The notes below the pieces were generated by a model. The model was not told where the DNA came from and did no database searches. It saw only the letters and a list, made by a program, of their open reading frames with translations. Below are positions 40,306 to 51,357 of a stretch of DNA of 64,000 bases, piece after piece; within the stretch, counting starts at the first letter, position 1; each line of letters starts with the position of its first letter. The stretch is from Selaginella moellendorffii (lineage: Eukaryota; Streptophyta; Lycopodiopsida; Selaginellales; Selaginellaceae). The stretch is taken from NCBI RefSeq assembly GCF_000143415.4, contig NW_003314267.1, forward strand, positions 1,309,309 through 1,373,308, written 5' to 3'. Both the position numbers and the translations under genes were made by a program.

Positions 40306-41848
40306 GTGGGTTTTCGCACCCACCATTAATTTAGGGCTTTTACATCAGAGGATTTTAGCCTAATTTAAAATTTTAATGTTATTCTTTTCACACCAATATT
40401 AGTTAATAATAGCATTAGTAGTTATTAGTAATTTTGGGTGATAAAAACTTTGGATAATGTTAACCGGTTCACACTCCCATTAAATTAGCTAATTTAATGA
40501 TGCTATGTTCACACCAACTATTAAGTGGATAGTGGACTTCTTCTGCTGTGCCTCTATCTTCGTTTTCAATACCTGTGCCAAAGTTGCTGCTACGAGAACC
40601 ACTGCCAGAACCACCAGATCTTGTAGGAGGACGACTGCTACTGTCACAAAGCTTTGCTAGAGTGATATTTGGCTTTGCAGAGAGAAACTCATCAATCTCA
40701 TCAAAAGCCTCTTTCTCAATTATTCCAAGCTTCGCAGCACTTCGTTCCTTGGTCGTCAGCGCAAAGTAATTGCCACAGCCAGTGGAATGATCATAGAGCT
40801 TGACGGCTTTGTAGACAGTCATCAAGTTCGTCCATTTTATCCTACACTTCTCAAGATCCTTGTCATAGCCTTCAGCTTGAAGCCGTGCTGAGATCCTCTC
40901 CCACTTCTCTTTCGAACAAACCATACGCTCTCTATCAGATGTGCCTTCGTATTGTTCGAGCTCAATCCTCTTCTCCCGAATCAGCACCATCACTTCATCG
41001 TGAGTCCAATTGGATTGTCGATCACGAACACTTGGACCACCAAAACTCATGATACCTCCACCAGGAACACTAGTAGCAACACCATGAGAACTTGCAGTAG
41101 CTCCAAAACCAGGAACAAGAGTTCCTACACCTGATCCACTACCACTGCTTCCACTTCCACCAACAGCAAGACAGTGAGAGCTTGCACCTGCTCTAGGAAG
41201 AAGAGTTCCACCAGCACCTGGTCCAAGATCTCCAACAGCAACACCATGAGAATCTGCACCAAGACTTCCACCAGCACTTGGTCCAAAACTTTCAGCAGCA
41301 ACACAGTGAGAATTTGGGCCAAGAGTTCTACCAGCACCTAAGCCAAGACTTCCAGCACCAACACCGTGAGAAACGCCAAGACCTTCAACACCGTGAAAAC
41401 CTACTCCAGTCATCCATAGCATGCTTGGCTAGAAGTAAAATGCTCTAAAATGTGCTAGAAATGCCTAGGATTGATCTCTTACCTCGTTTCTGCCGTGGTA
41501 CGCTTGCCAACACCACGCCTCGCCGCTCCATGGGCATCCCCACTACTCGTAGCTAACAACACCGCGCACTGCACGCCACGCCAAAACGAAAGCAAGTGAA
41601 AGCCCTATAGAATATTCGTGAATATTTTAATCCTAATGCTACTAAAGTGTAGCATTAGGATTTTAGTGAAAAATGCATAAGAAATACTAATGGAAACATT
41701 AGCTTATTTTAATGTTAATTTCTGGTGTGAACAAGTTACCATTAAATTTAATAGTTAAATTAAAGTTTACAAATTTAATATAATAATGTAATGGTGTGAA
41801 CGAATTACCATTAAATTTACAAAGTTAATGGTGGGTGCGAAAACCCCC
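40306..41848. mobile_element. PIF/Harbinger-like DNA element with TAA target duplication
   Basis: A 1543-bp element. The left end GTGGGTTTTCGCACCCACCA (40306 on) and the reverse complement of the right end (GGGGGTTTTCGCACCCACCA, from 41848) match at 23 of the first 24 positions. TAA flanks both ends (40303-40305 and 41849-41851). Subterminal TTCACACC / GGTGTGAA motifs recur on both sides. A 3-bp TWA-type duplication with G-rich TIRs suggests PIF/Harbinger; element-encoded Myb/SANT proteins are known there. It contains the gene at 40469-41422 but no DDE transposase, so it would be non-autonomous for transposase. Confidence 0.75.
40469..41422 (-). CDS. Myb/SANT-like (trihelix-type) protein carried by the DNA element
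   Basis: 317 residues. Residues about 135-235 form a Myb/SANT-like DNA-binding domain: SNWTHDEVMVLIREKRIELE, ERMVCSKEKWERISARLQAE, YDKDLEKCRIKWTNLMTVYK and CGNYFALTTKERSAA, with Trp spacing as in trihelix/PIF-associated Myb-like proteins. The first 130 residues are degenerate Gly/Ser/Ala-rich repeats (SHGVAxGxLGPGAGGTL). In PIF/Harbinger elements a Myb-like protein binds subterminal DNA and carries the transposase to the nucleus. A short upstream exon starting near 41534 (MPMERRGVV) is possible but does not join in frame by consensus splicing. It could instead be a domesticated transcription factor. Confidence 0.68.
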   Translation of the reverse strand: MLWMTGVGFHGVEGLGVSHGVGAGSLGLGAGRTLGPNSHCVAAESFGPSAGGSLGADSHGVAVGDLGPGAGGTLLPRAGASSHCLAVGGSGSSGSGSGVGTLVPGFGATASSHGVATSVPGGGIMSFGGPSVRDRQSNWTHDEVMVLIREKRIELEQYEGTSDRERMVCSKEKWERISARLQAEGYDKDLEKCRIKWTNLMTVYKAVKLYDHSTGCGNYFALTTKERSAAKLGIIEKEAFDEIDEFLSAKPNITLAKLCDSSSRPPTRSGGSGSGSRSSNFGTGIENEDRGTAEEVHYPLNSWCEHSIIKLANLMGV

Positions 41849-41941
41849 TAAGTAATACTTTTTTATGTTCTAGCCCTAAAGTCTGGAACCAATCGTTCTT
41901 CTTGGAATGCGCTTTGCGCCTACGAATTCCCGGGCGCTGGA

Positions 41942-44245
41942 ATGGCGAGTGATGAGAGTAAGAATGGATCGAAGCTAGATCCATCGCTAATCACTTCCTC
42001 TCGCTTCGGCATTTGTGATTTTCTTGGCAGATCTCCATGGAGCGCAAGGCATCAGCGAGCTCTGCCAGCGCCTAGGCCCCGCGTGGACGTGCCAGGGCAG
42101 CGAGACCTCCACTGGCTTCTTCGTGGAGCTCCTCAAGTCCAACGCCACGCCAGTAGTCCCGCGATCCACTCCAAGGCACTGCCCCAGCCTCCTCCTCACC
42201 CAGGAGGAGCAAAGGTGGAGATTTGGCACTCGAGCCTTTGCCTATTGCCTGGGACTGGCCTATTGCTTCCTGGGACTGGCAGTGATCACTCGCGTCTACA
42301 TGAGAGCTCTGGATTCCATCGTTCGCCACAGCAGGAAATCGGTCCACAGGGATCCCATCACTGGGCTCAGAATTTTCAGCGAGAGGAGGATCTGGAATCC
42401 CACCGTCGCGGACATCACGCTCCTCGCGCTGGGAACTTGTGCTCCACAGGTCTCGCTCGCGGTGATTGATGCCTTCCAACACATTGGACAAACTTCTGGC
42501 AGTTACACTCCTTTTTCTTTCTTCTTTTTTCTCTTTTGTTGTTCTTGGATTTGTATTCTTCTCTTTTGTCATCTTTGCATTGATGGAGCTTCGTTTCCTC
42601 GGATGTTTGCAGAGCTTGGAGCTGGAACGCTGCTCGGATCGACGGCATTTAACTTGTTCTTGATACTCGCGGTTTGCGTCGTGGCTCCCAAACGCTTCCA
42701 GACCAAGTCGATAAGGAACGTTGGAGTTTATATCATCGAAGTTGTTTGGTCTTTCTGGGCCTACGTCTGGCTCTTTTTGATCTTGGAGGTAAACTTTCTC
42801 ATCATCCTTTCGAGTTTTCTTCCTTGATTTTTCTTGTTGACGATTCTTTAGATCTGGACTCCCAACGAGATCACTCTCTGGGAAGCAGTCTTGACAGTGG
42901 CACAGTTCCCACTTCTGGTTCTTCACGCTTACGTCCAAGACAGGAACTGGAAATATTTGTCAATACCACTGAGAGAGTCGGACGCTATCGAAAGCTCGGA
43001 CATGAACAACTTACATGAGCTCGCCAACGTTTCTCGGAGCTCCAAGTTCGCGGCCATGAGGTGAGTCTCGGACGCATCCCTTGTTGTAAGGCTATGGCAA
43101 ATCACTTCTTGTTGTAAGTAGGACCTGGAGAGGCATTATGATGAGTCTTATGGCAGATATATCGAAGGCTCCGAGTCGTCAGCTGCGAAGGCAGCGGTCT
43201 TGCACTTCACCGATGGCAGCGCGGATGTTTTCGGTAAGAGAGTTGGTTGCCACTCGGCCTCATAATTTTCGTTTGTTCTTCTTTTCGAGCCGAGCAGAAG
43301 ACGTTGATACGAGCAGCAGAGACAACTTCGCGTTTCTGAGAGAGGGAGCCGAAACCGAGCATTTCTCTTGGAAAGCTCTGGGTACCGCGTGGAAGAACCA
43401 GTTTTACGATGCCATGACCGTAAGCTTCTTCGGTTCCCTCGACTTTTTTGCTGAACTTTGTTTTCGATGTCAGGTAGCTAGCATCGAAGAGGGTCGTGGT
43501 CAAAGGAAGCGCACTCCCTCGACGCTCCAGTTGCTACTCCATCCCATTGTCTCTTACTGGAAAGTCAGCTTTGCTTTCATTCCCCCCGTTCAACTTCTTC
43601 ACGGATGGCTCGCGTTTCTGGGCTCCATTTGCTTCATTACATGGATCTCCTACGTCGTTGTCGCGCTCTCAAATCGCATCAACTGCGTGACAGGTATGAG
43701 ACCATTATTTTCGCGATTTTGGCAAGAGAAAAAAAATAAAAAAACAAAAAAAAAAATGTGTTTTTTACCACAGGAATCAGCTCCTACGTACTGGCTTTGA
43801 CGGTGTTAGCGGCAGGAACGTCCCTTCCAAACCTTATGGCGAGTAAGATCGCTGCGGAGGAATACGACACTGCGGATTCAGCCATAGCAAACATCAATGC
43901 GAGGTAACAGATTCTTGACTTCATGTTTACCTGCTTGATGAAAGTTCTCTTCACAGCAATTGTATCAATGTTTACGTGGGATTTGGCGTCCCGTGGTGCG
44001 TCTCAGCACTCTATAGCACGGGCTTCCATCAGAATCTGGTGGTTCCCGTAGAGGGATTGAAATTTCTGCTCTCGGTCTATTTCTCCACGGCAATAACGTG
44101 CTTCGTTGCTCTTACAGCGAGGCGACGTCTTCTGGGAGGAGAACTAGGTGGACCCCGGAAATGGGCTTGGGCTTCTGCCATCTTCTTTTTCCTTCTCTGG
44201 ATCACATTCTTGACGCTTGCTTGTTTGGCAGGCAGATTTACGTGA
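41942..44245 (+). CDS. MHX: MHX-type vacuolar Mg2+,Zn2+/H+ exchanger (NCX-like)
   Basis: Nine exons: 41942-41957, 42031-42501, 42613-42788, 42852-about 43060, 43122-43233, 43298-43419, 43474-43693, 43774-43903, 43957-44245. The protein matches plant MHX along its length: [34 protein letters not shown], alpha-repeat 1 ([20 protein letters not shown], then [17 protein letters not shown]), [29 protein letters not shown], alpha-repeat 2 ([40 protein letters not shown]), and [12 protein letters not shown] at the end. MHX exchanges protons for Mg2+ and Zn2+ at the vacuolar membrane. The first exon is only 16 nt. The exon 4/5 junction is unresolved: the strong donor at 43061 leaves phase 2, whereas exons 5 to 6 need phase 0. 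Intron 2 (111 nt) is a multiple of three with no stop. Confidence 0.88.
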
Positions 44246-46286
44246 TCTGTTGTAAAAATAAGCCATCAATTACACATAGAATCAATTCTTTTGCCATCGG
44301 AGGAATGCAAAAACTACAACCTTTAGCTTTAGTGATTCTTCTCTCCCGACGACAAACCAAGGATCTGGAAAAGATTATGTTGTAGAGCCAGAACGAAGCA
44401 AGACCTGTCAAAGGAGAACAAAACGAATCTCAAAGGTTCAAATGCTAGGTAACAGTATACCTTCTGGCAGATAGGACGCTGCTTGGTGTTCGTCTTGAAG
44501 CTGCCACTACAAATCAATCAAACATAAGAAAATGATTACCAATAGTTCCTGTCTCCAGGATCAAGGAAGGGTGCTATTGTGTTACTATTTAAACGAGTTC
44601 CAAGGAAGCATAGTCACATGGCCGTTGTTTCATTTCCAAGACGATTGAAAACAAATCTCTGGACAGATGGAAATATTTAGCAAAAAAAGTTTTAAGCAAC
44701 AATTCAGCACTGTCGTTTACCGAGGAAGAGATCTTGTTGAGGCCGTATTGCGAATCGCACCCAGCATCCAAATCAGAACGCAATGCCTCTAAGGACATAT
44801 TGGACCTGTGTGCTTCGACATCGACAAGTGCCAAAGATATGGATCGTGTTATCAAAGTGAGAATTCTTCTCGTCGCTGCCTCTCTCTCGGCTTAGACACT
44901 TGGAAGAAACGCGGACGTCAGCAAAAAGAGGAAACATCCAAAGAACTTAACACTCACCTGGCATGAGAGCAGTTTGAGAGCAAAACATAGCGTCATATCG
45001 TCGAGCAATCTCAGCGGCACTAGATCGGGGCCCCATAAAGATAGCCAACTTTTTCCACAGCCTACTTGCATTCCTCCCAGTTCTAACTGGCAAAAGCTGT
45101 ACTAGCCCTTGTCCGTTTCAGCCTGTCACTTTTACACGGTAAGACGACGGAAACAAGCGTGCATATCATACCGCTAGCTGTTTGTGATGACGTTGAACCG
45201 TGTGAAACCACTTCAAAAAAATTCCGTCCTCCGACTGGCATCTTGCCGAGTGTCTCGTTGTCTCCGAGCCGAAGAATACACAGTTGTACGCTCCTGTTCC
45301 TGAGATCTGACGTAAAACCAACTTCGAGAGCCCGGATCAGCTGTGGAGAGCCTGATTCCTCTGGCCATATCCAGCTTTGGTTCACGCAGACAAAACGAGT
45401 AGAAGTCCTTCACCGCGAGTCTTTGCTATAGTCCACGTGAGTAGAATTCCGTGACGAAGTCCCGGGGATTTGAGATGAATTGCCTGAAAATTCAATGTGA
45501 GTCCATTGCGTCGAAAGATAAAAAAATCTTTCTTTCTTTACCGTTTGATAGAGTCATTCCTCAATTACAATGAGCGCTATAAAGGGAATGCTCTCCATAA
45601 GAGCCACCATACCGAAGATCTCGTGGACAGAAATCCGCGGAAATGAATAGCAGGCACTAAATCTGCGCATTGATTGACTCTCGGGGAATGCTTACTCGCA
45701 CAAGCGGCAGGAAATATTTCCCTGGAAAGACGCACTGAATACCTCGATAATCTCTGTAAGATCGCCAGTGCAGCGATCGTGAATGTAGCTCGCGGTCGAA
45801 AGAGAACCGATCGAAGCCGGCAAGAATCCATACCCCATCCCTCCGCCGCGCTCATTCCCTGTGCGCCAAAACCCCTAAATCCTCCCAAAGATTTAAAAAC
45901 GAGAAAGAAGCCAACGACGTGACTCGAGCCGTGGACGTCTCATCCAATGGAACAAAGGAAAAAAATAAAACAACTATACAAAAGCAAGAAGAAGAAACGA
46001 TGGAGTGTCCTCTTTCTTCCTCTATAGGCTAACCTTCTTCCTCTTCCTCGTTTTCTCAAGCTTGAAACTCAATGTACTACTACCTCCTTGCCTTGCTTTC
46101 CTTCCTTCTCTCCCTCCTCGCAGCCTTGCTCGTTGTGACTTTCTTAAGTACCACTCGCGCGATCGCCTTCCTCATAGTCCTTTCTCTCATCGTGTTCTTC
46201 ACGTCCTGTTCGTTCTCTCCCGGCTGTGTCCATTGCTGCCGGGTCTTTACCTTCGCCTTCTCTTTGTTCGTCACTCTCTCCTTCCT
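44246..46286. other. Unresolved interval, possible minus-strand gene
   Basis: About 2 kb. On the minus strand, splice-like signals border open stretches: around 45370-45180 (LIRALEVGFTSDLRNRSVQL...), 45056-44957 (LWKKLAIFMGPRSSAAEIAR) and 44810-44720 (SLEALRSDLDAGCDSQYGLN). They suggest exons of one gene, but I could not join them in frame or recognise the family. The first ATG may be near 45870 (MSAAEGWG). Treat as undetermined. Confidence 0.3.
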
Positions 46287-48960
46287 TTAATCCCTGCTGC
46301 TGCTCACTTTGCTACTGCTGCCGCCGCCGTGCTTGGAAGATCTCGGCTTCCCTTCAAACGAAGACCTCCGCGACGACGAGGATGACTTGATCGAGACGGT
46401 TGTCCGAGGCCCCACAACCGACGACCCCACGCCAGCCGGCTCGCTCGGAACAAAGCAGCGTGACCGAGAAACTGTCGCCAAGCCACTGCCACTTTCTCTT
46501 CTCAGCGATGAAGACGACGTCTTGCCTGCCGCCGCCGCCGCCGCCGCCGAGCTCGTCAACCCGTTCACTTTGCTCGAGTGCCCGNNNNNNNNNNNNNNNN
46601 NNNNNNNNNNNNNNNNNNNNNNNNNNNNNNNNNNNNNNNNNNNNNNNNNNNNNNNNNNNNNNNNNNNNNNNNNNNNNNNNNNNNNNNNNNNNNNNNNNNN
46701 NNNNNNNNNNNNNNNNNNNNNNNNNNNNNNNNNNNNNNNNNNNNNNNNNNNNNNNNNNNNNNNNNNNNNNNNNNNNNNNNNNNNNNNNNNNNNNNNNNNN
46801 NNNNNNNNNNNNNNNNTCTTCACTGGCGGGTGGTGGTGGTGGCTGGCGGTCTCTTTCCGGGACGTGCCGTGGCCGTCGGGGATCTGCGTGCTCGGCTTCT
46901 CGTCTATCCTCGCCAGCTTTGACGTCCTGTGGTGTGGAGCCTCGCTGCTTTGCTGCCTCTTGCCTTTGACGACGAACTCCTTGTCGTCCGAGTTGGCCAT
47001 CGTGCAGAGAATAGTTGCAGCTTGAACGCCCGGAGAGCATGGCATGGCTGCATGCATTAAACACCAGCAATGCGTTACTCACGACGTCCAAAAGAATAAG
47101 AACAAAAAGAGCTACCTGGTAGATTCGAGAGTGTTCTTCGACTGTGAGGTGCGTCATCGTCGTCACGTTTAAGTTGGAGCGAAGGAAGCTCTGGATGCAC
47201 AGCCGACTTGCTCTTCTCAAACTCGCCTCCTCGATCCCTCTGAGGAAGTGAACCTTCTTCGTCTTGTTCTTCTTTGGGCCTGACCGCTGCAGCTCCGCTT
47301 CTCGACTCCGGCACCTCGACTTTCACCGGCGTCGGCTCCACCTTTGTCTTTGAGCCACTCTCACTTTTCGGCCATGTCCGTTCGCCTGTCCTGCCGTTCC
47401 TTGCTGCTCTACTGTAATCCGACACGCCGCATGGAGAGAACGAGAAGGGAGATGGAGGAATGCCTTCGTATCTAGAGTTTTTCTCTGTACCCGGCCCCGC
47501 ATGGTCCGTCGGCTTCGAGAACGATATCAACGCGTCTAAAGAATCACTAGCCGGCAGCTTGAGTCTGTCCGCAAAATCTTCAACTGAGTGAAGAGGTAAG
47601 TCTTCGAGAGTGAAGGTTGGAAAGAGCTCGAACGATTTCGATTTCGTCTGCATGAAGACATGAATAAAAGATCAGCAAAACCAAATGATAAAAAACGTAC
47701 CTTGTCCAGGGATCCCGGCGTGTGTAGTCTGTCCTCGGATTGCTGGCTCTCGTCGCCTTGAGATGGCCTCTCGAGATCCAACATCAGCCTTACCTTCACA
47801 TCTTCATTCAGAGCATTTTCTACAAAAGGCTTCTGAACAAACGTATGCTTTGGCAAAAGCTGCATGACATTGTTTATTTCCTTTAATACAAGTCCGGATT
47901 CGCCATCGCCGCCGTCATCGTCCGCCGATGCTGGTTGCGTTTTCTCTCTGTCATCGGACAAAAGAATGTCCAGTGGAGTAATATTTACCATGAAGCGAGA
48001 GAGATCAACATGCTTGGACTTGAGCCCGTACATGTCTGCGAAAAAGGAAGAGGAAAAAGAATCGTGTTTCAGATCGACGAAGGAACCAACTTGGACGAAT
48101 TGTAAAGAAACTCACCAAGAATGCCAGTGGCACTAGCAGAGTTTGATGAGACTTTAAGCTTTGAAGGGGATAAATCGGCCACGGGAGGTAAGTGACCATT
48201 TTTTTTGTCTAGTCTTTTTGAGCTTTGCCCTCGCCGTCTCCGTCTGGTTGACTCGACATTTTCTGAGAAGAGAGAGAGAGAGAGAAAAAAAGAGATGTTT
48301 AAATCTACTCAAAACTCCAAGAAAGAAAGAGAATGAAAAAAGGTGAGAGATGAATGATAAACAAACGCACCAGAGGCACTCGTGGACTGATCAGCAGCTC
48401 CATTGTTGGAGCCGTCTTTTTTGTCATCCTGGTGATTAGAGAGCTCCGCGGCAAGCACCTCCCCTTCTCTAGATCTCTTGCGGCTTCGACCCCCTCGGCC
48501 TCCCCCCACACCTTTGGACTCCGACCCAAGTCGCTCCACAGTTGTGATGCACGACTTGGTCTTCAGAACTCCCGTCCCAGAGCTATTTACAGGGGGGCCA
48601 GGCGCGTTCTTCAAAGTGATGACGCTCCTCCTGGGTTGCGGCTCCGAATTGGAGGACTTGGAGCCTGTGAGTGAGCGACACAAAACACGGAGATTAGAAA
48701 TAGCAAGAACACGGAGGGAAAGGAAAAGGAAAAAAAAAAAAACGAGAAGAACTTTGGAGCCTACCTGACTGCGAAAGAGACGAAATCCCCGAAATTGTCT
48801 TCCCGTTGAGATGAGGGGGTAGCATGGGGCTGCGAAACCCGTTGGAAGTGGAAACTCCCCCGGCTTTGGGATTGAAATGGGAACTTCTTGTCATCTTGGC
48901 TAGCGTTTCGTTGGTCATCATCTTCTCCAGCATCCCTTTGGACGACTCTGCGTATTCCAT
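46287..48960 (-). CDS. Large disordered protein of unknown function (YGLK motif)
   Basis: Six minus-strand exons (48765-48960, 48371-48664, 48116-48262, 47701-48035, 47116-47647, 46287-47047) sum to exactly 755 codons, counting the 232-bp gap in the last exon as written. All joins keep frame with consensus splice sites. The protein is mostly low-complexity: Ser/Lys/Arg-rich, with KGVGGGRGGRSRKRSR and RRRRRG basic clusters that look like nuclear signals. One conserved-looking segment is DMYGLKSKHVDLSRFMVNIT followed by PLDILLSDD. Similar YGLK...D...L..LL segments occur in uncharacterised plant nuclear or flocculation-like proteins, from memory and unverified. The C-terminal half has Ser-Ser-Arg-rich repeats. 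Function is unknown. Confidence 0.62.
46585..46816. other. Assembly gap (232 N)
   Basis: A run of N inside the last exon of the gene at 46287-48960. GC-rich GCC and CGG triplet runs flank it (for example 46528-46550), which probably caused the gap. Because the written length keeps frame, the estimate may be close to true size. Confidence 0.97.
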
Positions 48961-50110
48961 CCACCGCTTTTCCTCACCAATAGGAGCCGAATCTCGCTCG
49001 CTCGCCCGGCCTAGAGCCTAAGCCGCGAGCTCCTGCATGCCGCGAGGCTCTCGATTTACCCCGCCGCGAAGATTGAGAGCACAATCAATCTCCATCTCGA
49101 GCATGCATCTCCTCGCGGCGCGCCCCGGAAAAAGAGCGCCGCCGGCCAAGTCAACACCATCTGCCTAACCACGAAAAAGATGCCTCCCCCTTCCCTCTCC
49201 TACACAAGATTGGAAGAGATTGGGGGAAGATTGGGATTTCCACTGCCGCCCCACCTCACACGCACAGCGCCGTGTTTCTAGAGCCGGACGCGCGAGCGAA
49301 GAGAGGGATTCCAGCGAGAACGAGAGCGAGAGAGCGAGAAAGAGAGAGGATTCAATGCGGAAGAACGCAGGCGCTCAGATCTTTGTCGCCGCCGCGACCT
49401 AATGCCTCACACTCGCGGGGCGAGAGTCGCGCAGCTCACAAACCCTAGAAATCTCGTCGATGCGCAACGGCGAGTGCGCACTCTCCCTTCTTTTTTGTGG
49501 CTCATTCATGCAAATGTATATGTTTGCCTGGTCTGGCTTGGGTTGCCAGGTACCTTCCTGCCGGCCGTGTCCAACCCGGTGCTGCCCGCGCTGCCCGCCC
49601 TGCCCCAGTGTCCACGTCACTCGACCCGGGGCAAAGGGGTAGGTAGGTGAAGCTACTGGGTACCTTGTTGGATCATGCGTCCTGTATGGACCGCCGGCCG
49701 GAGAGGGGCGAGTGAAGAGAGTACGTGGGTTTTTCTGTTTGAAGATTTTTTGTTTTTCTTTTTTTCCTTTTTTCTCCTTAATCTTCATCCAACCGAACCA
49801 TCCAAATCATATAGGGGCCAGTGGTAGCATCGACAGGTAGCTTGCTTGCTCGCTTCATCGCTTTTTGGAATTATTCTCCCTTGCTTTTACCACGGGTGGG
49901 GGGGTGAAAGCTTTTTAACTCGTGGTGGTTTATTTTTACCCGGCGATGGGTGAGGTCACGAGCTCAATCCACTGTCCCGACACATACGAGGCCATTTTAT
50001 AAACGATGGGAGGAATCTACACATGCACAGGCAAGGGCACCCCCCTAAAGCACGTTGATTCGCTAGAAGATTCCTCCTCCTTGGTCAAAACACTAGAGCG
50101 ATCTCGAGCT
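48961..50110. other. Intergenic with purine-rich GA tract
   Basis: Contains a (GAGA)-type tract near 49306-49352, which in plants can act as a GAGA-type promoter element, upstream of the disordered-protein gene. Plus-strand ORFs at 49402-49650 show no family. There is no other gene signal. Confidence 0.5.
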
Positions 50111-50677
50111 TCAATCGTCAAAGAAGCGTCCCAGAGAGGAGACGTCGTCCCCTTTTGACTCCCTGTGAGAAAGGAAGGAGAGAAGTTTAGATCTATAGAT
50201 CCACATGAGATCTGCCTGTAGTTTTTACCTCCGCAAGCATTCCCTGAATTGGCGACCTCTTCTAATGTCCACCTCGCCCTCCTCGAGCTAAGCAACAAGA
50301 ACAGTGAGTCGATCGCGAGGCAACGTTCTCTAAACTCACGGCATCGTTTCCATAGATTAGATCGTAGCAAGTCCACGAAACGCATTGGAGCATGCAATTT
50401 TGCTTGGCGATGCTGCTGGATTGGCACTTCCAGCCCCAGAGTCCACTGGAGAATAGACCAAATTGTCAAGTGTATGATCGCTAATAGAGGTCTACCTGTT
50501 AATGTCTTGGAGACACTCTTTTTTTTTGGCCAAAATCTCGTCGTCCTAAACACCGATCGATCAATCACAGCTCTAAAAGGAGCTTCCTAAATTTACCGTG
50601 ATAGCCCGCCGCTTAGAAGCAAAGCCGCGATCCACGGCCAGCGCCACAAGCAGTAAAATCGTCAACAATCGCGCCAT
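50111..50677 (-). CDS. Small secreted six-cysteine protein (DUF4787-like)
   Basis: Five short exons (50597-50677, 50496-50545, 50340-50445, 50229-50287, 50111-50162) join in perfect phase to 116 codons (115 residues and TGA). Exon 1 is a signal peptide (MARLLTILLLVALAV...). The mature part reads DDEILAKKKECLQDINSG, LWGWKCQSSSIAKQNCMLQC, VSWTCYDLIYGNDALEEGE and ends RQFRECLRRESK..., giving six cysteines. This matches a widespread plant family of small secreted proteins with a WGWxC...ENCxxRCxSPxCYExIY core (DUF4787, name recalled and unverified). Function is unknown; the pattern suggests an extracellular disulphide-rich peptide. The longest open stretch on this strand is a wrong frame across the introns, so predictors could misannotate it. 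Confidence 0.75.
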
Positions 50678-51357
50678 AGCCAGGGCTTTTAACTGTTGCC
50701 CTAAAACGAAAAAAATCGCTCCAACATTCTTGTGCTGACTCACGCACGACACGGTCTAGTTGGCACAGCCCAAGCGCTCCACGTGGCAGTTGTAAGGCCG
50801 TGTCGCCAATTGGCACTAGCGCACGGGCTCCTGCCACGTCAGCCCCACCCATCCATGGCCGCAGCCTCGGCATTGACCTGCAGCCGTTGGATCACCCCCA
50901 ACCCGACGGCGGCGATGGCGTACGCCACCTTCGCGGGCAGCGGGCAGGCCTAAATCCTCTGCGATTTTACGGCGCCGTCACACTTGGCCTCTTTCACAGC
51001 GAGCTCGAATTTACCTGTAGAGGAAAAACGCTGCCCGGGTCGCCTCTAGTATAGTGGCGCAGGCGATGGAGAGGAGCGAGGGCGCATAGGGCTTTTGTCC
51101 AGCGCCAGTGAGTGAGAGCTTCGCGAGTGCGGCTAGGGTTTTTCGGGGCGATCTCTAGAACACCATCGCGGTGGCGGAGCAGCCTAGAGGTAGGCACGGT
51201 CAATCTCCAGCTCCATTGCGCCGCTGCGAGGAATCGCGCACAGGGTTCTGCCGGGATCGATCGATTCCGGGGCTTTTGGGCCATGCTCTAGCAGGTACTC
51301 TGGATCTCTCTCATTGCGGGGCAAAGGATTGGATGTGTGACTGATAGAGCGGAAAGA
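50678..51357. other. Shared upstream region of divergent genes
   Basis: 680 bp between the secreted-protein gene (-) and the bZIP gene (+), transcribed divergently, so both promoters lie here. GC-rich, with short ORFs but no convincing coding signal. Confidence 0.5.

Noticed and set aside
46005-46274. Hydrophobic plus-strand ORF (FLFLVFSSLKLNV...)
   Set aside because: CT-rich low-complexity sequence downstream of the minus-strand gene; the Leu/Ser/Phe richness is due to composition.
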